Part shown: piece after piece, positions 1 to 11,164 of the stretch
How the letters are laid out: each line of letters begins with the position of its first letter
Position numbering within the stretch: position 1 is the first letter of the stretch
Assembly (NCBI GenBank): GCA_030704615.1
Contig: CM060732.1
Location: 77,421,053 to 77,485,052, forward strand
Reading direction: 5' to 3'
DNA from: Takakia lepidozioides
Lineage: Eukaryota > Streptophyta > Takakiopsida > Takakiales > Takakiaceae
DNA length: 64,000 bases
Made by a program: the position numbers and the translations under genes
The notes under the pieces: generated by a model
What the model saw: the letters and a program-made list of their open reading frames with translations, nothing else
The model's database searches: none
Told to the model about the DNA's origin: nothing

Positions 1-545
1 GGTCGCATGTGTTTTCTTTTTTTTTAAATGCATACGACTGCAATAGTTATATGTTTTTTTTTTAAAAAAAATACGTGGGACCGCAAATATTGGTGGTCGA
101 ATGTTTTTTTTTTTTTTTTTTCAAAATGTGTGCGACCGCCAGTATTGGTAGTCGCATGCTTTTTATTTATTTTAAATATGTGCGACCACCATATGGACGG
201 CCGCATGTTTTTTCTCTTTTTGAAAAATGCCTACGACTGTCAATATTGACGGTAACTTATGTTTTTTTTTTTTTATAAATTTTAAATGCGTGCAATGTTC
301 GCCAATATGGGCGGTTGCATATACATATATTTTTTTGAAAATACATGCGACTCCCACTATTGACGGTCGTATGCATTATTATTATTATTATTATTATTCT
401 AATGCATGCGACCAATAATTTTTTTCTTGAAAATATTTACGATCGCCAATATTGACAGTCGTAGCATTTCAAATTGGTGGTCGCATGCTTAACAAATAAA
501 AAGTAATATGGTGACCGCCAATATTGGCGGTCACATGTATTAAGA
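1..545. repeat. Array of imperfect palindromes (copy 1)
   Basis: About nine near-palindromic cores of the form gCGACCGCCAATATTGGCGGTCGc sit roughly every 50-60 bp in AT-rich DNA with T and A homopolymers. The clearest is a perfect 24-bp palindrome at 511-534. The cores differ by point changes, mostly C/T and G/A, while usually keeping their dyad symmetry. No protein reads through. The array looks like a decayed satellite or foldback-type repeat. The same core recurs at 890-1165 and 2215-2640. Confidence 0.75.
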
Positions 546-889
546 AAAAATTAAAATATTGCTAGAGACAGTAAGAAATCAAGTGAGACGGTGGGGGGGA
601 AGGGAGTGAATGTGACGATGAAGCGGATAAAGTTAAAACAAGTAGAATCTCATAGGGGCCGGACACTTTCGTGTTAGCTGTAAACTCTACAAACACAGTC
701 TAAGTTTTTCTTTCTTTCTCGCAAACTATCCATCTGAGAATGAAGCAGGGACAATACGCTTTTGAAGGGCTCTCACCAAATTTTGTAAACCCCACTTTAT
801 AAGGTCAATATCTGTAGGACTATGCAAGTAACTGTAACCATTTTATTGAACAAGGGCCCAAACAATTTGCCCACTTCTTCTTCAGTGGC

Positions 890-1165
890 GGTCATATGCA
901 TTTAGAAAAACAATGGAAAAATAAAAAATTATTTTTTTTCTTTTTTGATTTTTTGGAAATGCGTGCAACCCCACTATTGGCGATCGTATGCATTCCAAAA
1001 AACAATGTTGCAACCACCAATATTGGTGGTAGCATGCATTTTAAAAAAACTAAATGTTGCGACCGCCAGTATTGGTGGTCGTATGTATGTGACTGCCAAT
1101 ATTGATAGTCGCATGTATTAAAAACATTAAAGTATTGCAACCGCCAATATTGACGATCCCATATA
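890..1165. repeat. Array of imperfect palindromes (copy 2)
   Basis: Five further cores of the CCGCCAATATTGGCGG family are centred near 977, 1023, 1071, 1101 and 1150. The same T- and A-rich spacers separate them as in the first array. A copy of the 150-bp repeat follows directly. Confidence 0.75.
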
Positions 1166-1335
1166 TATATATATATTAAATACAGTAAAATTTTATCCAC
1201 ATCGTCAGTTCACTTGGGTCGTCACCTCCGTATCCATGATAAATAATCTATATTAAATATGAAAAAAATAATTACACATAGTAACGTCTGATTTGGATGT
1301 AATGTGACGTACGTCGCACGTCGCATGTATTGCTG
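1166..1335. repeat. 150-bp dispersed repeat, copy 1
   Basis: The segment starts with an AT-rich stretch and a cagtaaaattttatccac block, continues through tatccatgataaata and ends in a GACGT-rich piece. It is collinear with 2648-2820 and 2840-3000. Two of the three copies directly follow a palindrome array, so array plus tail may be one larger repeat unit. No coding potential is seen. Confidence 0.65.
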
Positions 1336-2214
1336 ACATCCCATGTATTGTCCTTCAATGCAAGCCAAAACCTCTAAGAAGTTTAATATTGCTTCTGTAA
1401 ATGTCAATCGAGTTTCAACATTGTATTTGACTTTAGCTAACCATCATAACATCATCTCTATGTTAATTGATACATTCTACTTCATATCAAGCTGATTGTA
1501 GTGCTCACTTCAGAATGATCATAATCTATATGCTTTACTGCAAGAAGAAACGTAAGCTGGTACCAAAAAAATTGAGAGAGATGACTATGCGCTACCACTC
1601 GTCTTATCCCTGACTTGATCATAAACTTGGTCTTATCTATGCCGCCACTGCACGTGATCATTTAATAACTAGACCCCACAACTTAATCAGCTGCAACCTT
1701 AGGCTTGAAGACTTAGTGGCCACCGGGTATTATTTCCCTCTGTGCCACAGGCATGGTTGTTGCTAAATACATCTTAAGTCGAATCAATGTCCTCAAAACC
1801 AAGGAGTGTACCTCCTTCTATCCACCATTTATCTTAGTGTCGCCTAGCTAATATTATTGTGGCCACTCTACCCACTAAATCACCGCTGAGTCATTTGTCT
1901 TGTTTCTACATTATCATCCATATGTAATGAATAATCAACTTTTTCATTGGTGCTTTCATCGCCCTGTCATCCTGCTAGCTCGTCATCTATCCATTAATGT
2001 CAATTAGTGATTTCATCCTTGCTTGTCATCCAATTTTTCCACCATCCATCCGTCGATCCAAATTTGTCAATTTCATCCTGTTAACTCCAATGATAAATCG
2101 TGATTTCATCCAGCTAGTCCGCCATCGTTCCTTGAGCACAAAACCCCAATTTCCTTGTCTTGCCCATGTTCTCCCGTGTTTCTCTCATCACCTCCCTTCG
2201 ACCTACAGTTGCAT
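1336..2214. other. No feature recognised
   Basis: This is AT-rich sequence without a supported reading frame or recognised repeat. Short ORFs here are of random composition. Confidence 0.5.
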
Positions 2215-2640
2215 GCTTTTTCATTATTTTTTAAGTGCATGTGACCACCAATATGGGAGGTCGCATGGTCGCATGTTTTTTAACAAAAAAATAATGCCTA
2301 CGACCGTCAATATTGGCGATCATTTACGTTGTTGTTTTTTTTTTTTTTGGATTAAATAAATTTAATTATTTAAAATGCGTGTAATTGCCAATATGGGCGG
2401 TTGCATGTTTGATTTTTTTTTAAAACAATGTCTGCGATCGCCTCGTACGCATTATTATTATTATTATTATTATTATGACTGTGACTGATTTTTTTTTTTT
2501 TTTGAAAATGTCTGTGAATACTAATACTGGCGGTCGCAGCATTTCAATTTTTTGATGCGACCGCCAATATGCATGTTTTTTGCTTTAAAAAATGAAAATG
2601 TTGCGACCGTCAATATTGACGGTCCCATATATTTTTTGTT
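2215..2640. repeat. Array of imperfect palindromes (copy 3)
   Basis: Six or seven cores of the same palindrome family occur, centred for example near 2250, 2309, 2394, 2529 and 2617. They are separated by homopolymeric T and an ATT microsatellite. Several half-sites are missing or truncated. Confidence 0.7.
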
Positions 2641-2647
2641 TTAATTA

Positions 2648-3000
2648 TTTTTAAAAACAGTAAAAATTTATCCACGTGGTCAATCCACCTGGGCCACCAT
2701 ATCGGTATCCAAGATAAATAGTCAATAATAAAGATATAAAATAAAACTTAATTAGACATGATGACGTCCGTTTCGGCGTGACGTGAAAAAATTGGATGTA
2801 ACGCTGACGTGCTAGTGCCACGTGATCATATTTATTTATTTTTTAAATACAGTAAATTTTTATCCACGTGGTTAGTTCACATGGGCCGCAATCTCGGTAT
2901 CCAAGATAAATAGTCAATAATAAAGATGTAAAGTAAAAATAATAATTACATATAATAATGTCCGTTTCGGACGTGAAGTGACGTGATGCTGACGTGCTAG
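2648..3000. repeat. 150-bp dispersed repeat, copies 2 and 3 in tandem
   Basis: Two head-to-tail copies lie at about 2648-2820 and 2840-3000. Each has the cagtaaa-tttatccacgtgg block, the shared ggtatccaagataaatagtc block and the gtccgtttcgg block. They are collinear with 1166-1335. Confidence 0.7.
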
Positions 3001-3270
3001 CGCTAGATTCACAACTGGGAATGTAGTTGTCACCTTCGATACTATTTTTGTCAATTGTATGGAGCCCACCACAATTTTCCAAATTGACCCGCTAACACAT
3101 AACAATAAACCAAAAATAAATCTTATGTATAATAAAATAGTACCTAGTCAAAATATTAAAGGACTAGGTATCACACTCGTATTCAATATGAGGGTTAGTT
3201 ATATGACAATAGATAACTCCATTGTTATTGTATATTGTAACTCCATTGTTAATTTATTGTCTAGTGATAT

Positions 3271-3310
3271 TTAACCCCTAAACGACGAGACGACCCAAAT
3301 TGGGTCGCTG
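3271..3310. mobile_element. Single terminus of a piggyBac-like element
   Basis: TTAA at 3271-3274 is followed by CCCCTAAACGACGAG and a subterminal palindrome GACCCAAATTGGGTC. The right end of the element at 37898-57598 has the same layout, with CCCCTAAAGGACGAC and GACCCGAATCGGGTC. TTAA target duplication with CCC-type termini is typical of piggyBac superfamily elements. I found no partner end nearby, so this is a solo or truncated end. Confidence 0.45.
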
Positions 3311-3439
3311 GAGGGTCGCCTTGCTTTTTCATCCATCTGCAGCTCGTTGGATGAAGTCCAATGAAGTCGCGGGCCGAATGATAATAGTAATAATCAAACT
3401 TTGGGGCATTTGATTGAAAATTATTAAAGATTTTATCAT

Positions 3440-4290
3440 TTTTATTTATTTACTTTTCATTAAAACTTTATTTATCCTAAACCTTATATCCTCAAACCTC
3501 ATGTCCATTTTGAAAAAACAATTCTGAGCTTTGAAGTAGAAGAGATTGATTGTCAGATTATTTGATGAAGGTTTTTTTAAGTTTTATAGGTTATATATAT
3601 AATTCTTCTATTTTTTTTTATTTTTTTTTCATTGATACTTTTGCAACCATGAACTTTGAAAAGCTATAGATTGGTTGAGATAATTGATTGAAAAAATTTC
3701 TAGGTTTTATATACACTCTTTCATATATATATATTTTATCTACTCTTATTTATCATAAACCTAATACCCTTAAATCGCATGTCCATGTTTGAAGCTCAAT
3801 GTTTAAAATACAAACTCGAACTTTGGGGTATAATATATTGATTGTCAAATTTGATTGAAAGTTTTTAGAGGTTTCATATACTTTTCCATATTTTTTAATT
3901 CCATTGATATTTTTGCTTATCCTAAACCCTATACTTTAGAATCTTATATATCAATGTTTGAAGCTCATTCAAACAACCAGATTCCAGCTTTGGGGTACGA
4001 TATTAGAGTTGTTCAGATATTAGATTGTTTAATTTTTATAGGTCTCAAATATTCTTCCATATTTGTTTTCCTTGATAATTTTGTTTACCCTAAACCCTAT
4101 GTTCTACAATATAACTCCAATGTTTGAAGCTCAATTAATTTTAGTTCCCACTTTTGTGGTAGGATAGGGAGATGTGGACAATACATGTAAATAATATGTG
4201 TGGGATTGCGCATGTTTTGAAATTTCTTATAGGTGGATTAAACTTTCTTTCATATTTAATTTTCGTTGATATTTTGGTTCAGACCAGTAT
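3440..4290. repeat. Degenerate ~190-bp tandem repeat
   Basis: Four diverged units share an ordered set of blocks: ttatcctaaaccctat, then catgtccatgtttgaagctca, then actttggggta, then gattgt, then a t-rich ataggtttcatatactcttccat block. ORFs in this stretch are by-products. The ccctaaaccct motif looks telomere-like but is a single block per unit. Confidence 0.6.
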
Positions 4291-4299
4291 TGTGCGGGT

Positions 4300-4480
4300 C
4301 CTGCCTTTCTAAGGAACCCGCCGGTTCCGGGTTCCGGGTTTTTTTGTGGAGCCTAATCCGGGTTCGGATCCGGGTTTTCGAAATTTGGAAAATCCGGGTC
4401 CGGGTTCGGGTCCGGGTTCGGGTCCGGGTTCGGGTCCGAGTATTTGAACATGGAGTCGGGTTTGGGTTCGGGTAGTTGCT
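4300..4480. repeat. GC-rich 12-bp minisatellite
   Basis: The 12-mer CCGGGTTCGGGT and variants are repeated about ten times in an otherwise AT-rich stretch. Both strands translate as low-complexity Arg/Val or Thr/Arg runs, so ORFs here are artefacts. Confidence 0.8.
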
Positions 4481-4950
4481 GGAAAATATTGACGTGTTCA
4501 CGGGTTCAGGTCCGCGTCCTAATTAGTTGAGTAAATAAAATAAAAATGGAATTAATTAGATATAACTGTTTTTTGGTTGAAAAAAAAAACTAGATCCTAA
4601 TGGTGAATTTTGTTTTTAAAACATGTTCCTTCAAGATTACCATGCGAATATATAGCTCCTTCGTATGCTACCCACATGATGATACAAGAATTAAAATAGA
4701 ATCCATCATTCAATTTCAATTCTTAGACATGTACATAAATGCAATATGCCTGAAACTCATAGACTACTATAGGAAGGAGAGAAAATTCATTCTTTCTAAA
4801 AAGGTCCAGCTTCTACAATCAAATCCTCGTTCTCAGTTATGAGGATCTCTTATGTATCCAGAAGTCTTTCATGGAAATACTTATCATTTGGCCAATTCTT
4901 ATAGATGTTTACAAGCATGTCCAAATTGTCAATGCCCAATTTGTATCTCT

Positions 4951-5530
4951 TCAAATTCGTGATGTTCTTACAAAGCTGAAAACCCTTTCTGCCTTAATTT
5001 GTGAGCCAACAACCCCGAACACTATTCGCGCCAAATACCCCACATATGGAAATTCGGCTTCATGCTCCTTCCACCATGTCAAAGGAGCTACGGAATCTGC
5101 TTCACTCACAGCTCTCATTCTGAAATGCATCATTTGTTCTTTTATCACTGAAAGTGCTACCTCAGAATTGGGTCTTTGTATTGCAAACAAAGACATGTCC
5201 TCCACGACAGATGGACAGTCTTCATCATCCATGGACTGAGGGTTCAGGATGTTGAAGCATTTCACAAGAAGAAGAAACAACATCCTGGTGTCATACTCAT
5301 AGTGCATCCGCATCCCGTGGTCTTTTCCAACATACTGAGCCAGCAATGACAATCTTTTGAAATGAGGATCAACCATGAGACAAAGCATGTTGTGAGCTCT
5401 ACGCGCCTAGTAGGTTTTCATAAAAAACAAAAATGGCTCCAACACTCTCACCACCTCTTTCTTCATCCGCCATTCCAACAATTCTATCTAGTTCTGTCTC
5501 AATCTCAACCATGCGCTCACCGACATGGCC
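4951..5530 (-). pseudogene. hAT-family transposase, C-terminal fragment
   Basis: The 145-residue frame ending at 4951 contains the hAT C-terminal dimerisation region: a Trp-Trp-Lys motif, then FPYVGYLARIVFGVVGSQIKAERVFSF, the family pattern of a conserved FP, LAR and ERVFS block. Just upstream it has MLCLMVDPHFKRL, matching the usual 'AHNMLCLMLDPRFK' block of the family. The reading frame upstream (to about 5530) continues with a plausible hAT helix but is out of frame, with a stop near 5400. No DDE core or terminal repeats were found, so this is a truncated, inactive remnant. Confidence 0.75.
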
Positions 5531-6410
5531 TCATATATTGGCTCTTTTCTTGGTTGGTTTCATATATTTCTTGGTTGGTATGCTGTTGGTTGGCTTCTTT
5601 CATTTCACGTGTGTAGTGGAAGGGGAGAAGTATTTTCCTAAGTTCTGCTGCAACAATGTCTTTTTCCAGCCTAGATGTTCTCATGGATACAAATTGAAGT
5701 GCTTTGAATGTTGCTGCAATACTATAATAAAGTGGAGGGTGCTGAATGCAGTTGGCCTTGCTTCGTGCAAGCATAATCCAGGGAAATGTGGACATAGCTG
5801 AAACCCCATGATAGCATTTCCAGAGGATGGTGTGGATGGCCTCACAATCCAGCATGCAAAATCTATGGCAATGTGGAGATGGCTGAATGGGCAAACAGGT
5901 TAAGTGGCGAACAAGCCACGTCACTGGTACATACTTACATAGTACAAGTGTACTATATGTCATTCCCGAAAATGACCATGTTGGTCCATAACTCAATCCC
6001 CGTAAGTAGCTTGTGCGTGATGCTCAAACTTGTGATTTGAAGGATCTTATACCCAAGTTCATTACAGAGGTGATTGGAAAAGACATTGAGAAGGCAACAG
6101 CCAGTATCTATCCTCTACAGATCCCCTTCAATTTGATGTGGGAAAGCCGGCTGGAGGTCTAGTCTCACTTTCACTCATCTAATGTCAGGGATGCCTCGGC
6201 GTGAGCCTGGTCAAGTGAGCGCGTGAGCGCAACTGCGCTCACGCCACGTCACCTTGCGCCAATGCCACATCACGGGGCTCACTCCACGTCGTCACACTTG
6301 AAGGCCGCGTCACCACGCGCCCAGGAAGAAGTGGAGTGTATTCCCGCGGATTGGCACCATTTACCGCGGAAACAAGCTGGACGACATAATAAAAGGCAGT
6401 GGTCAGAAAG
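5531..6410. other. No gene recognised
   Basis: Some minus-strand open frame exists at 5517-5996 and may hold further decayed hAT sequence, but I recognise no motif. No repeat structure is visible. Confidence 0.35.
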
Positions 6411-6790
6411 CAACAGATGAATAAAGGATGGATGAATCTCCAGTTGGATGATAAACAGATGGATGAGTGTGAAAAATGAAATGTAGATGGATGAATGAGA
6501 GATGGATAAGAGTCAAATGGATGAATGTATAATGGATGTTGAACAATGGAAAACATTTATGACAGGAAGATGTATGACTAAAACTTTAGACGAATGCACA
6601 ACGTATATGACATGAGTGTGGTAGGTTTGTGGGGTGGATTAAAGAGTACAGAGGATGAATGTACAATGGATGTTGAACAAATGAAAACATTCATGAATGG
6701 AGCACGCATGAATACATTGTAGATGAAAGCACAATGGATATGACAAGAGTGAGGGAGGTTTGTGAGATGGATTCATACATATTGCAATTT
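6411..6790. repeat. GATGGATGAATG-type minisatellite
   Basis: Degenerate 8-12-bp units (gatggatgaatg and variants) are combined with a larger duplication. A block reading aatggatgttgaaca with a gaaaacatt follow-up occurs near 6530 and again near 6670. No coding content is seen. Confidence 0.6.
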
Positions 6791-6902
6791 AAATGATAGT
6801 TGATTCTTTGATTATTTTTCTTTACAAAAGAACAACTACGGTGGAGGAAGGGGATTCAACGTTTTCCAAAGAGGTTGAAACAGAATATTAAAAAAATATA
6901 GT

Positions 6903-7790
6903 TCAGTCTGACTCAGAGTCAGTACAATGTATCCCCGCTTCCTCTGCATCTAAGTCTAAGTATTTAAGAACTCCGGATCTACGCTGCCTACACCTACGGC
7001 CGGGCAGTAAAAAGTTAGGGGATAGGGACCCGGCCGCGTGAAGTGCCATTGCTTCGGCATAATCAGGAAGCAGAAAATTGGAAAGGGGACTGTCGAAAAC
7101 AGACTCGCCACAAATGAGTGTATCTCCTGAAGATCCACCGCTGCCTTTCCTGAAAGACAGCCTGAAAAAGTTATTACTGTAACTTTGATGTTATTGAGAA
7201 AATGAGTATGGCTCCCAAAGTGGGTTTAGCACTTACTCACATGAAAAGTCGTTGTCGACCTGCTTATCTTCGGGATCGTCATCATTTCGAATTTGAATCC
7301 GATCAGTCTGTGTGCCTGAAGTGGAGGTAGACAAAAGGGGGATGAGCATTGTGTTGTAGAGGTCAGAATCACCCTCCATGCCAAAAAGGTTTCTTCCGCC
7401 TGCCTTGCATGCATGGTAAGTTGCTCCTGCACCAGACATGAGGACATGAACAGTTTGGTGGGGGGGATTTAAGCAAATGGAACTGGTGAAAGAAAATCAA
7501 TTCGGAAAGGAGAGAACGAACCTGTGGACACAGAAAGATCGACCACCCGTGCAGAGTGGTGGCTGCATGACTCCAGCAGTATTTGCATGAACGCTGGGGA
7601 TTTTTCCTTTGCACCTCTCCAGGGAGTGCCATCTGGTCTCTTCAGAGTCTGACTGGACTGCATGAAGTTACAAAATGTCATCGACATGCGGCTCATATGG
7701 GGGGTTGACGAAACAACCCTGGTCAGAAATCTCAAAGCTGCGGATGGAGGATGGTGTCTTTGAGGTGCGAATCCTCCGCAGGCAGATCGC
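6903..7790 (-). CDS. N4/N6-type DNA methyltransferase-like gene, C-terminal part (may be a pseudogene)
   Basis: Minus-strand exons can be joined. An exon ending at about 7527 (donor ACAG|GTTCGT) joins one starting at about 7428 (acceptor tgcag), giving VVDLSVSTGATYHACKAG, then GRNLFGMEGDSDLYN. This is the 'DxFxGxG ... GR.xxGxExD' SAM-binding pattern of amino-group DNA methyltransferases. A donor CATGTGAGTAAG lies at about 7240. The last exon ends with TGA at 6903-6905 after an acidic tail (KYLDLDAEEAG). Upstream, near 7700, FVNPPYEPH supplies an NPPY catalytic motif. NPPY preceding the SAM motif fits the beta-type order. The NPPY exon is out of frame by one with the next block, so this is a frameshifted copy, an unseen intron, or a sequencing error. 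The 5' end is not resolved. Plants have N4-cytosine methyltransferases; whether this belongs to that family is inference. Confidence 0.45.
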
Positions 7791-7939
7791 CTCGAACATC
7801 CTCGTCTGCCAAAGATAGCAGGTTAGTGTGGTAAACACAATCTATAGTGGAAGTGTGTACATCGGCTATTCAGAACTCAGACATAAAACAATCATTTTTA
7901 TCACGAATCGATGATGATCGATGTCGATCATGACAGATT

Positions 7940-9206
7940 GAACAAATGATTCATTGGCCAAGATGGCCGGATCTCGGGTGTTCAAGATGCTTGCATCCCC
8001 TACATGAACAAACCTCGCCCTCCCACCCTCTTTTATCATGACTGATTGGGGGAAGCTATGACAAAAATGGAAATGTTAGATGGTGCCCTATTTTGGGTTG
8101 TTTATGTCTTTAATTGACAATGACCCTAACGGGTCTTGTCCATGTCTTGACATGACATGAATATCTTCCCTCTCTCTTTTTAACTTTTTCTGCAGAGGGG
8201 TCAACACTGAGGTTAAGAAAACCATGCTTTGTCGCATTATTAGACCTGCCTTGGAGTACGGATCTGCAATATGGGTTGATAAATCTGACTTAGAGGCTGT
8301 AGTGTCGAAAGCCATGTCTGAGATTGTCTGATGAAAATGAAGTTAGGCAGAAAACTTCCCTGAACTTGTTTCCAGTCTGTGACATGGGGGGATGACCTCA
8401 AGGGTCTACCCACTCTCGGCACTAGACTGAAATTTAAACTCAGGGCAGGAAGCCTACCTTTGAACAACAAACAGAAGCAGAGAGGAAAGGGAGAGTGCAA
8501 TTGCCCGTCGTGTGGGCAATCTGAAGACAATACTCATTTTCTGATACACTGTCCGGGGTTCTCTCACCAAAAAGACGCTCTCTTCAAATCTATCAAGGGA
8601 ATTGTGCCTGTACCTTTGTTTACCAACTTTGAAAGTCTCAAGGCTGAGCCAAAAGCCCAGGCCCTCCCGAGGCCTAGTTATTGGGCAAATCACACACAAC
8701 AGATTGATGCTTGTGTGAATGGATTTCTAGAGGATATCTGCAAAACCCAGATTAATTCTATATATGAAGGTAAGTCTTACTACCAACGTGAGCCCCTGAC
8801 AGAGGCAGGTTCTGTCCCTTTTGTTTCCGCTCAAACTGGGCGCGGGGTCAATGGCCACAAGGCTACGGCAAACAACGTCTTATGAGTACAATCTTTTTAA
8901 CTTTTCTCTGCACCCTCTCTCCATTGTAGTTTGTTTATTTTTGTGAGCAGCATAAAAGAGAGGGAAAATATTCATGTCATGTCAAGACATGGACAAGACC
9001 CACTAGGGTCATTGTCAATTAAAGACATAAACAACCCAAAACAGGGCACCATTTAACATTTCCATTCTTGTCATAGCTTCCCATGAATTGACATCACCCA
9101 ATCAGTCATGATAAAACAGGGTGGGAGGGCGGGGTTTGTTCATGTAGGGGATGCAAGCATCTTGAACACCCGAGATCCGGCCATCTTGGCCAATGAATCA
9201 TGTGTT
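7940..9206. repeat. Large inverted repeat (~245-bp arms) enclosing a LINE fragment
   Basis: The left arm at about 7940-8182 and the right arm at about 8951-9206 are reverse complements with few differences. Both contain a CATGTCATGTCAAGACATGG block, a TTAATTGACAATGACCC block and GGCCAAGATGGCCGGATCTCGG. The loop of about 770 bp carries LINE coding sequence. The arms could be the termini of a foldback element or an inverted duplication. Confidence 0.8.
8190..8885 (+). pseudogene. LINE (non-LTR retrotransposon) reverse transcriptase, 3' fragment
   Basis: The first frame (about 8194-8330) reads VKKTMLCRIIRPALEYGSAIW, the typical post-RT region of LINE ORF2, and then breaks. From 8379 a second frame carries CPSCGQSEDNTHFLIHCPGF, a C-x2-C...H-x4-C zinc-binding motif (zf-RVT type) found at the LINE C-terminus. 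Stops separate the two frames. The last ~90 residues are closely similar to the minus-strand copies at 21.6-22.5 kb, defining a family tail. The same tttttaactttt string occurs at both edges (near 8180 and 8895). Confidence 0.75.
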
Positions 9207-10390
9207 CATGTGTGGGACAAGATAAGATATTGTTGCCCCTGTGCGCAAGGCCTCTTGGTTCAGCCTGCACACATACCTTACCAGCAGGTCATGTATTGAA
9301 GGAGCATAAAAATGCTGAGGTCATGCAAAGGGCAAGGAACCATGGTCCAGCCTGCCCTATTACCATTTCAAGACACGTTTTCACACATACATCTTGGATA
9401 TGACCCATAGATTGCAACATCTTACCTTTTCAGCCATTAATTATGGCAGGTCATGCATCAGCCAAGGCATAAGGACCGGCCTGCAATTTGTCAGAATCAC
9501 AATATGCCACCAAGCAGTCCTACTTGGGCATGATGAAATAAATTCCATATCATTTGTATTCACCCCGAGACATATCTTCCCACTACAGTGCCTCTATTAA
9601 ACGGGCTTTGTACTTGAAACCACCATATTTGCTGTCTGAAATTCCAAAGATCACATACAGCTGGTTATGAGCTCCTGACTGATAGATGGAGTTGAAGAAG
9701 CAAGGAGACAGCTTCTAGCGGGCAGTTGTAGTAGGAGGATTGCCAGAGACTCAGGAAATGCTGGACTGTTGTGGGGAGCATAACATTACAGCCCTGATTG
9801 AAGTGATTCCCATGTCAGACATAAACAAGGCCATGGAAAGACTCTGTAAGTCTGATGTCTTGAAAGTATCGTTTTGTGATTGATATTGGGAACACTCTCA
9901 AGGAGACATGAACCAACTCGGCCCTGAACACAAAAACTGCAAGCAGGTGCAGCAGCCTATGACATGATCCTTACACTGAAAATTGAATTATGATAGCACT
10001 CTGTATGTAGATTCCAAAAACGTTTACACTTGCACTTACACTCTCTACACAAATCGAAGCTATGTCTGCCTTCATTACCATGAGGTCTGATCCATTTATT
10101 GAAGGTGTGAGGTCAGGGAGGCACAGGAGGTGGAGGAGGGTTCGTCACTACCCTAAGGATATGGATAGTTGAGGGAAAGATAGGTGTGGGGTCTTCCGTC
10201 ACTTCGTTCGCAAAGCGTCGGTAGGGACTGCGGAAGACATACTTTAAATTGGTTGCTTTCTTAATAGTCCAATCGGGAGCATCCAGCGGTTGGTACAATG
10301 TACGCGCGCTTCGTCTTGTCGACCAAAACATCTGGGTTATACACCAGATGGCGAAACGATGTGATCATAGCAAAGCAAAAACGCTAAACT
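9207..10390. other. No feature recognised
   Basis: I see no gene or repeat that can be supported. The minus-strand frame at 10113-10331, ending in a Pro-rich tail, could be an exon of a neighbouring gene but matches nothing I know. Confidence 0.35.
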
Positions 10391-10394
10391 CACC

Positions 10395-10950
10395 ACCGCA
10401 AGCGTTGGGAACAAGTGCAACTCTTCTAGCTTCAGCTTTTCAGCGTAGTATCGGAGTCTGCCAAAACACCTCCTTGGTTCAAAATGTGCAGAGTCTCTTC
10501 CAGTTGTCCAACCTCACATTGTGTCACGTGTCCAGAAGTGCCCGAGGAGATCTTGAGGACTCCCTCTCTTGGTCCTCTTTGAGAAGCGATGGTCATGGTG
10601 GAGGTGCCTGATTTAATCAACTGTGCTGCCACTGCTACCAGTTGACCATCTACCCAAACTAACTATCAATACATAGTGGCTCAATAGTACTCTTGTGCTG
10701 GAAAATCTGCCCTTCTCAGCCCACACTTCATCCAAGCCTCCTTGAGCCATCCATGATTTGACCACAAGAATGAATAGATCCTCCCCCTGCTAGTAACCGA
10801 CAATGACTACCGCGTTAGAAGAAAGCACTGGAATGATGGATGTCAGCGCCAGTGCCAGCGCCATCCCCCCGTAACGTTCTCGACGAAGAAACACCCTGCG
10901 TGGCATGCATGCACTGCCGAGCATGACATCTGGATGTTTGGACGCTAGAC
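10395..10950 (-). CDS. Possible small hypothetical gene, two exons
   Basis: A minus-strand frame ends ...MALALALTSIIPVLSS-NAVVIV near 10797, where a GT donor occurs. Splicing to an AG at about 10663 continues in frame as VWVDGQLVAVAAQLIKSG and then about 60 residues of ordinary composition, to a stop near 10433. The N-terminal hydrophobic stretch could be a signal or transit segment. I do not recognise the family. The gene would be divergent from the LEA gene. The splice sites are weak and the start is not certain. Confidence 0.25.
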
Positions 10951-11005
10951 ACCTGCTTTGCCGTTGGGCTGTCCTTGATCCACCCTGATCCACCGCAAAC
11001 CCGAG

Positions 11006-11013
11006 CTTATAAG
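11006..11013 (+). promoter_or_regulatory. TATA-like element upstream of the LEA gene
   Basis: An agcttataagctc stretch lies about 155 bp before the ATG, followed by a CT-rich leader (ctctctctccctctcac) typical of plant 5' UTRs. The transcription start was not determined. Confidence 0.3.
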
Positions 11014-11164
11014 CTCATCTCCTCAGCGTTTCATGCATATCGACTTCTATACTCTCTCTCCCTCTCACATTGCATTGAATCGGATTTTGTGAGCTTACAA
11101 CGATTTTTCATCTCTCAAGTTTTTTGCCTCTTTCAGCTTCCATCTTTGTTTCCGACTCTTGAAA

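Noticed and set aside
24-418. Short ORFs in the first 420 bp
   Set aside because: They translate homopolymers and palindromic repeats; both strands are open for the same reason.
1-3000. CRISPR array
   Set aside because: Repeats are palindromic, degenerate and AT-rich spacers are low complexity; the genome is eukaryotic.
4080-4110. Interstitial telomere (ccctaaaccct)
   Set aside because: The motif occurs once per ~190-bp unit as part of a longer repeat, not as tandem CCCTAAA.
4256-4501. Thr/Arg-repeat protein (minus) or Val/Arg-repeat protein (plus)
   Set aside because: By-product of the 12-bp minisatellite.
10113-10331. Pro-tailed 72-residue protein on the minus strand
   Set aside because: No family recognised, no clear splice link to the exons at 10433-10950.
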